This document shows, in pieces, positions 35,539 to 46,827 of a stretch of DNA of 64,000 bases. The notes under the pieces are model-generated. The model was not told where the DNA came from. It did not search any database and saw only the letters and a program-made list of their open reading frames with translations. The DNA comes from Desarmillaria ectypa (taxonomy: Eukaryota > Basidiomycota > Agaricomycetes > Agaricales > Physalacriaceae), in the NCBI GenBank assembly GCA_030407005.1, contig JAUDYN010000009.1, positions 434,001 through 498,000 on the forward strand, given 5' to 3'. The stretch's first letter is position 1. Every line of letters begins with the position of its first letter. The position numbers were made by a program, and so were the translations under genes.

Positions 35539-36299
35539 CGCCATAAGAAGGTAAGTCGAGAGTCGAGAGTCGACTTGCGTAGAGCGGAAGTTACCTAGGG
35601 CCTCAAATAAATCCTGATATGCCGGGCGTCTATGAAAAAGATCAAGGGTAGGCACTCTATGGGAAAGCGATAGGACAAGAAGCGGAAATCTTCAAATCAA
35701 CGATAAGATAGAACCGACATTGGAAGAGCTGAGAGGCAGTTACTTAACCAGAAAAATCGATAAGGGGTCTGCGAGTTTTCGAAGTTGCCCTTGGTGGCGC
35801 CAGGACGCTGTAACGGGCGAAGAAGTAGTTCCAAGGAGTTGGCTAGGGAACACGATGGGAAAGTGCTTATCGAGTGTGAGCAACCAGAGACGTCTAATTG
35901 ATGGTGGCGTAATGGTGATACCCATGGATGGAGATAAAGACGTTCAAAGAATAGGCGTACGTGCTTGTCAGAAGTAGCGGTATCGATTCCGATAGTGTGA
36001 GAGGCGAGGTCGGTGCTGTACGATGTGACCACTGGTTACGTGAAGGACATGGCAAACGCTGAGGCTTCCGGATTCGAGGACGAAGTTGCAGAACGGAGAG
36101 GCCACTAGGACAAGTCTTTCTGTCCTAGGAAAGGACGGTCGTCGTATTGGAATGTATTGACATCGGAAAATATCCTAGAGATACAATGAGTTCCACAACA
36201 AGTGCAAAAGGATTATATACGCACATGATCACGACTATCATGTTTCCCTCATGCTGTTACTCTTCAACTGGACAAGCAAGAGATGACAATCGTTCTTGA
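35539..36299. other. no recognisable gene
   Basis: Overlapping ORFs up to 111 codons occur on both strands, without family features. Confidence 0.4.
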
Positions 36300-36665
36300 G
36301 CATCATCGAGAAAAGAAAAGTGCATATATGCACGAAATCGCGTGCCCTAGAAACTCTAGCTGGTACCGGTTGGATGCCTACCACCACGAGCTTCGTATGT
36401 ATTTGTTGATGCCACATTCGAGCAAGGTGATGGTAGTTGAGGAAAAAGATGACGACCACGTTACGCTTTAACTTGACATGAGCGCCTCCGAGAGAAGAAA
36501 AGCGCATATACGCATAAAATCGCGCGTCCTCGAAATGACCGCTCTGATGCCTACCACACGAACCAACATCCTCGACAAGTGCTACGTGATGCGTAGGATA
36601 ACCAAAACGTGTGCTTCGAGCGTGATGGTAGTCGAAGAAAAGGATGACGATCAGGGTCACAGCCA
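36300..36665. repeat. two-copy tandem repeat, period ~180-195
   Basis: The segment around 36,309-36,355 recurs at 36,489-36,535. The GATGGTAGT-GAGGAAAAAGATGACGA stretch at 36,429 recurs at 36,624. The two copies differ at scattered bases. Reading frames in both strands cross the unit, but no domain is seen. Confidence 0.6.
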
Positions 36666-37271
36666 CTGTCGCGCGCTCTAACCGTTACAGCAACCACCGT
36701 GACAAGAAAATCCAACTTTTTTTTTTTTTACCATTTTGTCCTCGTAGCATGACTGCACACCCTCAACAGATCACTGGGCGAGCTCAATGGCGACCCCAAG
36801 GCTCTTCATGCTGTTCTCTCCGTTTCTTGACCGCGAGCACAGACTCGTCTTTTCCCAACCACTGACCTCCACTACGCGCACGGACCGTCCATATGTTCAT
36901 TCTCGTGCGGTGTGCCATCTTGAACATCGAACTCTCCATATTGGAGGCTTCCATGTCTTTGCCCAGCGGGATTTTTGTGATGCTCCATAATCTCACCATG
37001 CCCAGTTGTGTGCCTTCGTTAAATCATATCTTTCGCTCACATTATTGTCCGTATGCCTCGATATAGGTGTGTTACCTGAGAGCGCGTATATGACTACTAA
37101 ACGGTATAAAACCCTTCTTCGTTCCTTACCACCACCACCAGCCCCGTCCTGACCTCTGTTCCTTCAGAATTCCTTGTTCCAACGGCCTGTATTATTCGAA
37201 TAATCAGATAATCTTTTCGTTGTGCGCGGTTTTCTGAATACTGACAAATTCGTGATCGTTTAGCTTCAGTC
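36666..37271. other. no gene; likely upstream region of F-box F5
   Basis: Contains a T-run at 36,718 and pyrimidine-rich DNA near 37,125-37,145. No gene is recognised. Confidence 0.35.
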
Positions 37272-38323
37272 ATGGATACCCTCCCTCAAGAACTCATAGA
37301 AGCTATAGTGGACATCCTCGCGGACGACCGCCGTAGTCTTTGCAGACTTTTATCCGTATTACGCTCTCAAGCAAAGGTTCATTTCTTCCCGCTCAGTTTA
37401 TCTTGGGACGGAGTGTTCTGTCTTAGTCTTCCATAGCTCATGCATGTTGTCGCCGGAGATTCTAAACCCTACCTCCCATTCTATGGAGCAAAGCAGAGTC
37501 GAGGACGAGCCACAGACAACAACCACTAAGCCATCCCCTTCCCAATGTTCGCGTTTTCAGACTAGAGATACAGACTGAATACTACAACCTCGAATGTACG
37601 GTCCTCTCAATCGAAGATTTGTCCAGTTCCAGTTCCGTCCTCGCCGATACAAGCATCAAATTGTCATCGTTCCACCTAGGACGGCTACGCAAATGCCAGC
37701 AGCTGCTCGACAATCCCCAAGGAGCTTTGCAAAAGACTGCACTCTCAATTGGCCCGAGTCCCTTCTTCACTGCATCCAACATAAAAGTTTATCAGTAGGA
37801 GAAGATCCACTGATGCTCAAATTGGACGCACTGCATGTGGCCCTTTCTGACCTTGGAAGTAGGCAGGAACGACAATGGTGCAGTTATGGCCGTGAAATGG
37901 CCCATCCACTGTCTGGAATCGTCAAGACATCTCGAATAAACACTGTTATAACGCCGTCGGGGAAGCTTGATGGTAGCTCCCTTGAACGCTCAGTTGACGA
38001 GCGCATTTGGACATCGTTGGACTCTGATGACGACCCCGAGATTCGTCGCTACCAACCTTTGTATCTGGGATGGCTACGTGTTGGACTAGTACCCGGGGAA
38101 GCCTGATGTGGATTTGTTGGAAACAGATCCTATTACAGTTTCCCGAGTCAAAATCAAGAGCTATGAACGCGGCATCTTCAAAATTGATTGGCCCTGGGAA
38201 GATTGGACCCATATTGACCCACAGCGGCCAATATCCGATGATACATGTTTCAACAACTCGGCAAACGCCACGACAAGCGGCAGCGGTGCCTGTCAACAGG
38301 AACCTTCATACGTCAATTTGTGA
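37272..38323 (+). pseudogene. F-box protein relic F5
   Basis: ATG at 37,272 opens MDTLPQELIEAIVDILADDR followed by SLCRLLSV, a good F-box. The frame ends at a stop near 37,436. Later segments, including 37,594-38,106 and 38,108-38,323, look like the LRR and C-terminal parts but lie in shifted frames. A one-base shift near 38,098 separates YLGWLRVGLVPG from DVDLLETDPI. The gene appears broken in at least two places unless unusual introns restore it. Confidence 0.55.
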
Positions 38324-38538
38324 CCAGAACGTAACTGCGGTTTAAGAATATTATCCGGAATATGTACTCGTAATGAATGATTGGTATCAGCAGTCATTTG
38401 AAGTCTAAAGGCACGTAACTGTCTAGATCTATTTCATCCTCGACAAGAGTAATACTACAATCGCTATGGATACAAGCTATCCGCACCAGCGGACGTGTCT
38501 AGAATTCTATCATCTATGGCTCTGAAAGCAACGACGAG

Positions 38539-40230
38539 TTAGAGATCCTCGAATAACCTCTTCGGGTCCATCTCCTCAAAAGAGATCCTATACACCTTCT
38601 CGAAAAGCGGGTATCCCTCCAAACGTCCCCGGGCCTCGAGAAACCCGAAAACCTCTCGTGAAGTCAGCGTTCCTTGGAGTTTTTGGCCGTTCAAGAGCTC
38701 CTTTTCGAGCTGCTCGAACGATTTACCTCGTTGCTCCGAGTGTGGTTTGGCTTCTGCTCTAGTTAGTTAGTTGAAGAAACGCGGAGCGAACGGACGAACC
38801 TCCAGAATATTCTGGCTTGCTCTTGATGAACGCTTCGGCACATTTACGATTACGACCACCGAATGACGTCGTAATAAGGTCCGCGACGCCTATGACTCCA
38901 TCAGCTGAAGCAACGAAAAACCGAGCATCACATACCAGCAGAATGATGCGAAAATGTCAACGGCGAACTCCCAGGGAAGAACTCCAACGTGAACGTCGAC
39001 ATCTCCAAGAGCCCGATCCTCAAAATTGCGGCTTTAGTATTACCCCCGAGGCCCATCCCATCTACAAATCCTGCCGCGAGCGCAACAACGTTCTTCAGCG
39101 CTCCACTCAAGCTGACACCTGCCACGTCTTCGATTGGGTGGACCCTAAACGTGGGACCGTCAAACACAGCATGCCACAGCGCCGCGTCTTTGGCACTCGG
39201 CACGCCGATCGTCGTCTCGCAGAACTCCCCCCGCCCGACGTCGAGCGCGATGTTGGCGCCCCCCAGGGCTGTGCATGGGATTCCTAGCTCTTTCTCGATG
39301 ACGTAGGGGTACGTGTAGATCTCGGCGGCGCGGCCGTTTCCTTGCTCGTCCTTCTGGATGACGACTTCGACGCCTTTGATCGCTGAGATGGCTCGGGCCC
39401 TGGGGCTGATCAGACCAGGTTCCTTGAGCTCTTCGAGGATGCCGGGAAGGTACTGGTGGGGCACGACGATAAGAATAAGCGTCGCGTTCCGCACGGTCTC
39501 TTTGAGACTGGGCACCGCAACGAGGTTCTCGGGAAGATCGACATTGGGCAGGTACCTCTCGTTCTGGTGTGTCTGGTTAAATATCTCAGTAAGCTTGCCT
39601 CGTCCGGGTACCTAGCAAGGGGGGAAACTGTCAGCAGATAGAATAAACTGAGAATCAAAAATCTCCAACCTCATGCTCCCTAACCCATATCCTAACCTCG
39701 GGATCGAATCCCTCCCGTTCAGCCGCGTTCAGGGCAGCAACACGCGCAAGGGCAGTACCCCAACTCCCAGAGCCTACGATCGCGATTTTCTCTAGACGCG
39801 CGGGGCTCTTCGTACCGCTTTTCTTATCCACGACGTATTCCTCCGGCTCGTATGGCTCAAACTTGGTGATGAAAGGAGCCATCGCTGCGGAGCTGGTCCT
39901 GCGTATCATCGGTTTGGGCGGTTCGTCATCCTCAGAGGAGGAGGATGAATCGGGGGGCATTTCGGGTGGGAGGACTTTGTTCTGTTTCTTCGAAGCGGCG
40001 TTGGACATGGCTGTGAAGCTCATGCTTGCTCCGCTGAGGGTGTTGAAGCCGAAGGGCTTGGAAGGAAGTCCACGTTTGGATTGCGGTGGTTCAGAGAGTG
40101 GTCGGAGGATGGGAGAAGGCGGACGCGAGGAGTCGGGGGAAGATAGACCAGACATGGTTGTCTGACTGCCATTAAACGTTGGAGAGGGTGAGGGCGACCC
40201 AGATAAAGAGGAGGAAGGAGAGGAAGACAT
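38539..40230 (-). CDS. GPD1: NAD-dependent glycerol-3-phosphate dehydrogenase
   Basis: Exons 40,230-39,670, 39,611-38,936, 38,889-38,800 and 38,756-38,539 join in frame with introns of 58, 46 and 43 nt, giving 514 residues. The enzyme reduces dihydroxyacetone phosphate to glycerol-3-phosphate in the cytosol, feeding lipid synthesis and glycerol production. The Rossmann motif GSGSWG is at 153-158, and the conserved GALKNVVALAAG stretch is at about 357-368, with Lys360 the catalytic-site lysine. The first ~145 residues are Ser/Pro-rich, low in complexity and absent from most relatives (usually 350-390 residues). The extension could hold phosphorylation sites or a targeting role. The gene faces a glycerol-3-phosphatase gene across 625 bp. 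Confidence 0.92.
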
Positions 40231-40855
40231 GGTGTTCTGGTATCTGCAAGTTCCTGCGGTAGAAATAGGTAAATAAAAAAAATAAAAAAAAAAGAGAGTG
40301 GGAGTTGGAGTTGGAAGCAGTGGCGTTCAAGCGTCTTCTATATCAGAAACGAGTTAGAGGTTGGTAAGATGCCGCCTCCGAGTGGCCATGGTGAGCCAAA
40401 AATAAGTGCCATTTCCAACCCCATTTCGTCATAAAGCGGCAGTCGCATATATGTGCGTCCTCGGGCCCTTGGCACCGTCGGGTATACCCCTTTCGGCTTC
40501 CTTGCTCCAATTCCTTCCATCAACATCGTCTTACGTCCCATCATGGAACCAGTATGCCAAAAATCTATTGTGGAGCCCGTGATAGGAAATCACACTCTGC
40601 CGGAATGGTCTCTAACTCGGATGGAGACGGAAAGTAAAAATGATTCGAAGGAAAGGAGGGCTCCACACATCACCGCAAGAGGGCGGATTCGAAATGAGTA
40701 ACCAACGGGAATGGATCATCCATCAACAACAGGAGTGAAACGTGGGTTGGGCTCCGCGATCTGGTATATATTTTCAAACGAGGCTTGCATATAACTTGAA
40801 CTTTACGCCGCTGGTATTTGTTGTAACCTTCATCTTGTTCGGCCTACCTCCCACT
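40231..40855. promoter_or_regulatory. shared GPD/GPP divergent promoter
   Basis: The 625-bp intergenic region separates the two divergent start codons. It contains TATATA at 40,765-40,770, about 90 bases before the GPP start; a TATATG-like element near 40,447 on the GPD side; and one CCCCT stress-element core at 40,487-40,491. An A-rich tract at 40,270-40,295 lies in the GPD leader. Confidence 0.5.
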
Positions 40856-41972
40856 ATGACCTCCTCGCCGGTATCAACTGTTCTGATGAAAACGAAAGCA
40901 GTCCTATTCGAGTCAGTATCCTATCGGTTATCAACTAGTCATTTTACTCACCGCCAATCAGCATGGACGGGACTCTCATCGACTCATCCCCAGCCGTAAC
41001 CGCAGCTTGGAACCTCCTCAAATCAACAGGCTACGACTTTCTTGACCTCGACGATATACTTCGGTCCGCCCACGGTTACCGCACCATCGACGCTCTTCGG
41101 AAATGGTGCAAGATCGCCGACGAGGAAAAACTCAAAGCCGAAGTCGTCAGATTCGAAGAAGCGATCCTCGCCAATGCGTCGAAGCCCGGCGGTGGTATTA
41201 TCGCTCTCCCCGGGGTGAAAAAGCTTCTGGACGGCATTCAAGGTGGAAGACCAGACGAGGATCAGGGTTGGAGCGTTTGCACGTCTTGTAGGTTTTTCTG
41301 TGGTACTTTGAAAATCTAGTACGGATGGTGACGGCTTGGTAGCAACGACGTTCTACGCCTCCAAGGCGCTTCCTGCCGCCGGTCTCAGAATTCCCAATCA
41401 CTTTGTCACCGCCGAGAGCGTGAAGCAAGGAAAACCAGCTCCGGATCCATACTTGCTCGGCGCTGAGCTCAATGACACTGCGCCCTCCGATTGTACGACG
41501 TTTCTTTCACTCCTTACTCCCAAATTCCCCTGACATCGAGCCCGTATCACAGGTATCGTCGTCGAAGACGCTCCCACCGGCATCCGTTCAGGAAAAGCAG
41601 CAGGCTGCTTCGTGCTCGCAACCTGCACGTCCCACACGCGCGAGAGCCTCGAAAAGGAGCACCCACACTTTTTAGTAGAAGATTTGAGCCAGTAAGTATA
41701 TGCAATCAATCAGTTGGGTATGTGGTTCTTACCCTCATTCCAGCGTCCGTCCACACCGTAATGAGGATGGATCCATTTCTTTGTTCATCACCCAACCTCC
41801 CGGTCGCGATTATCCTGACTCTGCTATCCCAACGCCGGAAGATACGCCTCTCCATACGCCTACTCTTTCGCGAGAGGCTTCGCTGGCTGATATCCATATG
41901 GATAAAGGATCCCTTCCTGACCACGCTGTGTACACTATGGCTCGTGTTGCCGGGGAAAGCATCATCCAGTAA
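40856..41972 (+). CDS. GPP1: DL-glycerol-3-phosphate phosphatase (HAD family)
   Basis: Exons 40,856-40,911, 40,962-41,287, 41,343-41,492, 41,553-41,691 and 41,744-41,972 join in frame with introns of 50-60 nt, giving 299 residues. HAD motif I, FDMDGTLIDS, is created across the first exon junction (Asp19 and Asp21). Motif II corresponds to VCTSS, motif III to the Lys in ESVKQGKPAPD, and motif IV to VVEDAPTG. The enzyme hydrolyses glycerol-3-phosphate to glycerol, the last step of glycerol synthesis. The last exon adds about 76 residues beyond the usual ~250-residue length, with a TP-rich stretch (IPTPEDTPLHTPTLSR) that may be phosphorylated. 2-Deoxyglucose-6-phosphate phosphatases are close relatives, so specificity is inferred from the neighbour. 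Confidence 0.88.
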
Positions 41973-42899
41973 AGAGGGCTGCAATAGATAGATCTATAGA
42001 TAGAACTTAGAGCGTATTCTGATTCTAGATATGCGTTGATACGCACCGAGTATTGTAATTATAGACGTGCCTTCTTGGAATAGTCAGTTCATCCTCGTTG
42101 CCAATTGTTATCCCCATCGAAAATCGAAGAACGCATTCTTGAAATAGTAATGTTCGTACGCCATCTGCCACGAACTGCGACGGAAGTAAAATGCGTAGCG
42201 AAGAAAATGAAAAGAAGAAACCAACAAGCATATGACGTAATAGGTCGCGGAGACATGATGATCCGGGGTCAGCCGATGCAGATAAGATACGCGGCCGCTT
42301 GGTTACCGAAAGGCACACTTGCGTCCAATCCTAGAAATACACGCATTTCAAACCCGCTCGCCAATCGAGATTCCACGTTTCTTCTTGACTTCCATCTTAC
42401 TGCTCTACAATGGTGGCGCAACCATGTCAACAGAAATATACATATATTCCTATGTAATGCCGGACGATACTCCACGCTCGCGGATTTGTGATGATCCGAG
42501 AGCTTGAGATTTGAGCCCGAATCATCCACAAATGATACTTGGACGTGAAAGGACCTAGTTCGCCTGGATACCCATGTTAAAATTAGCCTTACAGCAGTAT
42601 CATTGATTCAAGAGTCGTTACTCGCATGGGGCTCGTTCATTATTATCGCACCATGCGGGTCACCGAACCAAATGAGGGAACGGACATTATTGCGAGCACT
42701 TCTCCTATGAAAGAGAATGAAGCGACTCCACATACACCATGCTCTGGCATATGAATTCGTTCGGTAAAGAAATGATTGACTCCAGAAGAAGTCAGACACA
42801 AAGGAGAAATCACGAATGAAGTTGGCTAACGACGAATGGACTTGGGCTACAGAAGCTGAGAGGGCAGAATTCTTTTTACTGGGGCCGCTTTCCGTCTTG
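41973..42899. other. no recognisable gene
   Basis: Short ORFs only downstream of GPP. Nothing with a domain or paralogue in the window. Confidence 0.4.
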
Positions 42900-45330
42900 G
42901 TTCGGGTAAAGGTCCACTGTGATTAAAACTTTCGAAGCCTCGTCGACGTTGCAACTGACTCAGAGTGAGTGAAGACTCGAGAAGGCAAATGCATCCATGT
43001 TCTAGGGTCCAATCCATTTAGCACAAGAATACCGACAGAGGAGCGGCCGCGTGAAGGTGTTAAATTAGCATTGACATTGATGAACATTGCAGCCCAGTTC
43101 ATAAACAAGTGGTAAACGTTCGTTTCGCATGCTTTCTCGCCCTAATGACCGACCCGAGTTGGGTCTACCATGAAGCTCTTTCTGACAGGCAGAACTAGAT
43201 ATCTTCCCTTCCCAAAAAAAAACATTTGACGAAGAAGCCCGTCGACCCTGTGAGGAGCGCGACTCGCAGAGTTCCAGAAATACCGGAATAGAACCAAGTC
43301 GGAAAGCTCGAGGAACTGATAAGGGTGTACGGCGATATAACTACGTGTCCTCCGAGTCAGCGACGACCGCAACGCCAACCATTGCAGAATATTAATTGAC
43401 GGACAGATTCTATTTTTATCAAAGATGGCCGGAACTATTTTGGGGTCATGAACTATTCTAGGATCGCGCAATGTTTTTTAACTGATGGTGGTATTAATAG
43501 AACGATCAAGGCGCACAGGCCTGCCTTGAGTCAGCATGAGCGAGAGTGCGCATGGTACCGATCATAGGAGCTCTACTATGATTCAAAGTGCCTTCATTAC
43601 AATACAGACTATTTGCTGGTATAGTATTACTAGTGGGTGAGGGCCAGCTCATATCGTGGCAAATCCGAATCCTATTTTGGTCATGTCTAATGTGTACTGC
43701 TTCAGGAACAAAGAATAAAGACGAGATGTAAGAACCGTGGCAATGTGCAACAGTGATACCGCGTCGAACCATGACAAAAAATAAGAACAGCAGATAGAAT
43801 TAAGATACACGATACGACACACTAGCAAGAGAAGGCTGGTTGATCAAGGATAGCCGCAGCGATGCACATTGAGAAGCAGCATTTTAATGTAAAGAGAAAG
43901 GGATGGATGACGGAAGAGACCCGTTGTGGTAAACGCTGGATAGAATAAGGTCAAAGGAAGAAGATGCAAGCAGAAGCGATATTAAATCAACACGTAGTAC
44001 AAGAAACATGAAATTAGTGGGACAGACATAATAAGGCACGAGAAACGACCAGACAGATCTATCAGCTTGGTTCATGGGTACGAGAGCAGCTTCAAGGTGG
44101 CACGACAACAGCAGCGCGGGGGATAAAGTACAAGAAAGAGTGTGAGAACAGAAAACAATCACATTGAATATGACATTCCGGCACAAGCAGAAAGAAGAAG
44201 GATATAAAAAGCGTAGAGAGATGGGTGAGAAAGTGATATGCAAGTAAGATGAATTATTAGTTCTGGATAGAGTGATGAGATGTGTCAGCGAAATATTGAT
44301 ATCAGTGGATGGAGATTTTTCCTATGGGTCATTCCAGACAGCATAAATGACCAATATCCTATATTCATAGAACTTGGAATTAAGTATTAGGAGGTCTTGT
44401 TATTGCCCTAATGACCGGTCCGAGCTGTGTCAATATTCAAGACCATGAAACTCTTTCTGACAGTCGACAGAGAAGCCAGTCAACCTGGTGGTTCAGAGAT
44501 AAGTCGGCTTGAGGAATTTATAAAGGTACACAGTACTGTTGCGGTCGTCGTCGTAGTATTACTTGTGCAAACTTGTTCAGAAGGCTGTATATATCCATTT
44601 GCTGGAAGTGTTTAAGGAAGAAGTACACACATGCCGTGGTAGAAATAAGTAATCGCACTCTAGTATGATTACAATACAGGCCGTCTGCTAGTATAGTAGT
44701 ATTATGCGATAATGGGACAACATATCCATAATCTTCTCCCCCTTGATCTTGACGTACGGCGGCGTGTTTGTACTTCTTCCTTGAATACTGCCAGCGAATA
44801 TATATAGGTTCTTGAAACATTACTACATGTCCTCAGCGAAGACCGCAACACCAACCATTGGAGAATATTAATTGATGGACAGATTCTATTTGCATCAATG
44901 CGGCACCTTGGGTCACGAACTATTCTAGGATTGTGCGATTTTTGTACTGACTGATGGTGGTATTAATAGAACGATCAAAGCGATAAATGACCAATATTCG
45001 TAGGACTCGGAATTATGTATTAGAAGGTGTATCTCGTTCTTGCCCTAATGACCGGTCCGAATTGGGTCTATGTTCAAGACAACGCAGCTCTTTCTGACAG
45101 ACAGAATTAAGTATCTTCCCTTCCAAAAAATTCGGCGGAGAAGCCGTTCAACCTGGTGAGGAGCGTGACTCGCAGAGTTCCAAAAATACTGGAACAGAAA
45201 TAATTTGGAAATCTCGAGGAATTGATAAGGGCGCACGGCACTGCTGCGGTCGTCACTGAGGACATGTAGTAATATTGCTTCTGCCAACTTTTTGAATAGT
45301 ACAAGGTGCGTACACCAGTGAGTCAGGACC
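42900..45330. repeat. three-copy diverged tandem repeat array
   Basis: A unit beginning CCTAATGACCG recurs at about 43,141, 44,405 and 45,042. The block GATGGTGGTATTAATAGAACG occurs at 43,482 and 44,954. The block ACCGCAACGCCAACCATTG and its relative occur at 43,363 and 44,842. The TTACAATACAG block occurs at 43,595 and 44,668. Units have internal deletions, so period varies from about 640 to 1,260 bases. No coding frame is shared by the copies. It lies directly upstream of COX18. Confidence 0.7.
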
Positions 45331-45509
45331 GGCAAATTCCGGGCACTTTCTGACCGTGACCACCACTAAAGCACGCATGAGCCTACCATTATCCCGCAAC
45401 CGTAAGCTTACCAGAATTCACAATGCATAGACTTCTTCGCATGGCTACGGTCCGGCCATACTGCGTCACATTTTCAAAATCAAACTCAAAACGGGAGCAG
45501 ACTTTAAGG

Positions 45510-46627
45510 ATGTCTTCGCGTCAGATAATCTTAGCGCAGGTGAGTAGCAAGTTTCTGTCTTTATCACCTGTGTAAATGATTCAATTCAGAAAGGCACCAT
45601 CCATCCCAGCAAAGAAATTACGGTCAAATACATTTGCTCCTTCGTGTCGCTCGTTTTCTCTATGGCCGTCCTCTTCTGCATCCTCGCTACCTACGGGTGA
45701 TCAAAAAGTCACAGCACTCCCTGAGGTAGCTCTATCACCTCCAAGTGAAATACTCCCTATGGACGTGATCACACCCCTCCAGCCAGGTGACCTAGCATCC
45801 CTAGGTCTCGCAGGATACACCCCAGCCGGATTCTACCAAGCCTTCCTAGAAACACTCAACTACACAACCGGCTGGTCCTGGTTCTGGACCATCGTACTCG
45901 GCGCCGCCCTCTCACGAGCCCTCGTCGCCCCCTGGTTCGTCGACACGAGTGCATACAAGAGACTCTCAGGCATGGGACAAGAGTTCGCGCGCATCGAGGA
46001 CATCAAAGACCCCGCACGGTCGGTGAAAGCGTTCCGGAGGATCGAGGAGAAGTATGCTATCAGCTTGACGAGACACACCGTCGGCTGGGCTGCGAGGGCG
46101 TTCATGTGGACGAGTACGGCGTGGGGGGTGAATGCTATGTGCACGCTTCCGGTGGTGCAGTTGGTGCAGGGAGGGGGGCCGTGGTCGATGGACTTGACGA
46201 CAGCGTCGCCGACGTGGATGAATCTTGTGCTCGTGGGCGCCCTTTTCTCTCAGTCCATGGTACGTGTTCCTTATTGAAACCTGTTTGTACTCAATCTCAT
46301 TGCGTATAGCTCAGCTCCATCTCGGTCTCACCTGAAGACGATGGTACAGTCTCCATCGCAAACGTGTTACTACCTTTAGGCGCTTACGGTGCTGTGTCGA
46401 TTTTGGAGCTTCCAGCTGTAAGTATTGCTATTATAGTTCCATCGCCGCTTCCTTAATCTCCAGCTTTCTAGGGAACTGTTCTTTCTGTGCTGACTTTCTC
46501 GTTGGTTCACTCAGGCCAAATTATCCTTTCGAGACCACCCTTTCGGAATCTTCCTGAGATGCCAAAGTCGAGACCAAGAGCTCTACGGGATTTGCCTCCG
46601 AGTAAGCATCCAAAAAGCAGATACTGA
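45510..46627 (+). CDS. COX18: Oxa1/Cox18-family mitochondrial membrane insertase
   Basis: Exons 45,510-45,539, 45,594-46,259, 46,310-46,417 and 46,472-46,627 give about 319 residues. The first junction is the least certain, because its acceptor is AAAG; an ATG at 45,576 is an alternative start. The N-terminus is Arg/Ser-rich, like a mitochondrial presequence. A membrane segment, GWSWFWTIVLGAALSRALVAPW, is followed by the charged KRL...EEKYAISLTRH loop and three further hydrophobic stretches, ending LRDLPPS. This is the Oxa1/Cox18 layout. These proteins insert subunits such as Cox2 into the inner membrane. Length and a poor fit to Oxa1 itself favour Cox18. The end at 46,627 reads through; splicing of an intron at 46,602-46,645 would give a stop right after PPS. 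Confidence 0.72.
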
Positions 46628-46640
46628 TCATCATTGCCGA

Positions 46641-46800
46641 GCTTAGGCTAGTCGGCGTTGTGAATCATGTGTATCAGTATATCATGAATACACTCTTCCG
46701 CCCTTTATTGTTTTCTGGTGTATTCGCATTCATACATACTGCCTACTGGAAACAAAAGTGTGGCGTGGTATTCATAAGACTGGTACACCGACGCCACAAA
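46641..46800 (+). repeat. COX18 3' flank, source of repeat at 52.7 kb
   Basis: This 160-base stretch, starting at the CTTAGGCTAGTCGG that follows the COX18 coding end, recurs in direct orientation at 52,731-52,890. The second copy has lost most CpGs. Confidence 0.7.
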
Positions 46801-46827
46801 AGAATTTGTATTTACTACGTTTTCTTG

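Noticed and set aside
38817..39306. Plus-strand ORFs over 100 codons in the GPD region
   Set aside because: They are antisense to conserved GPD exons.
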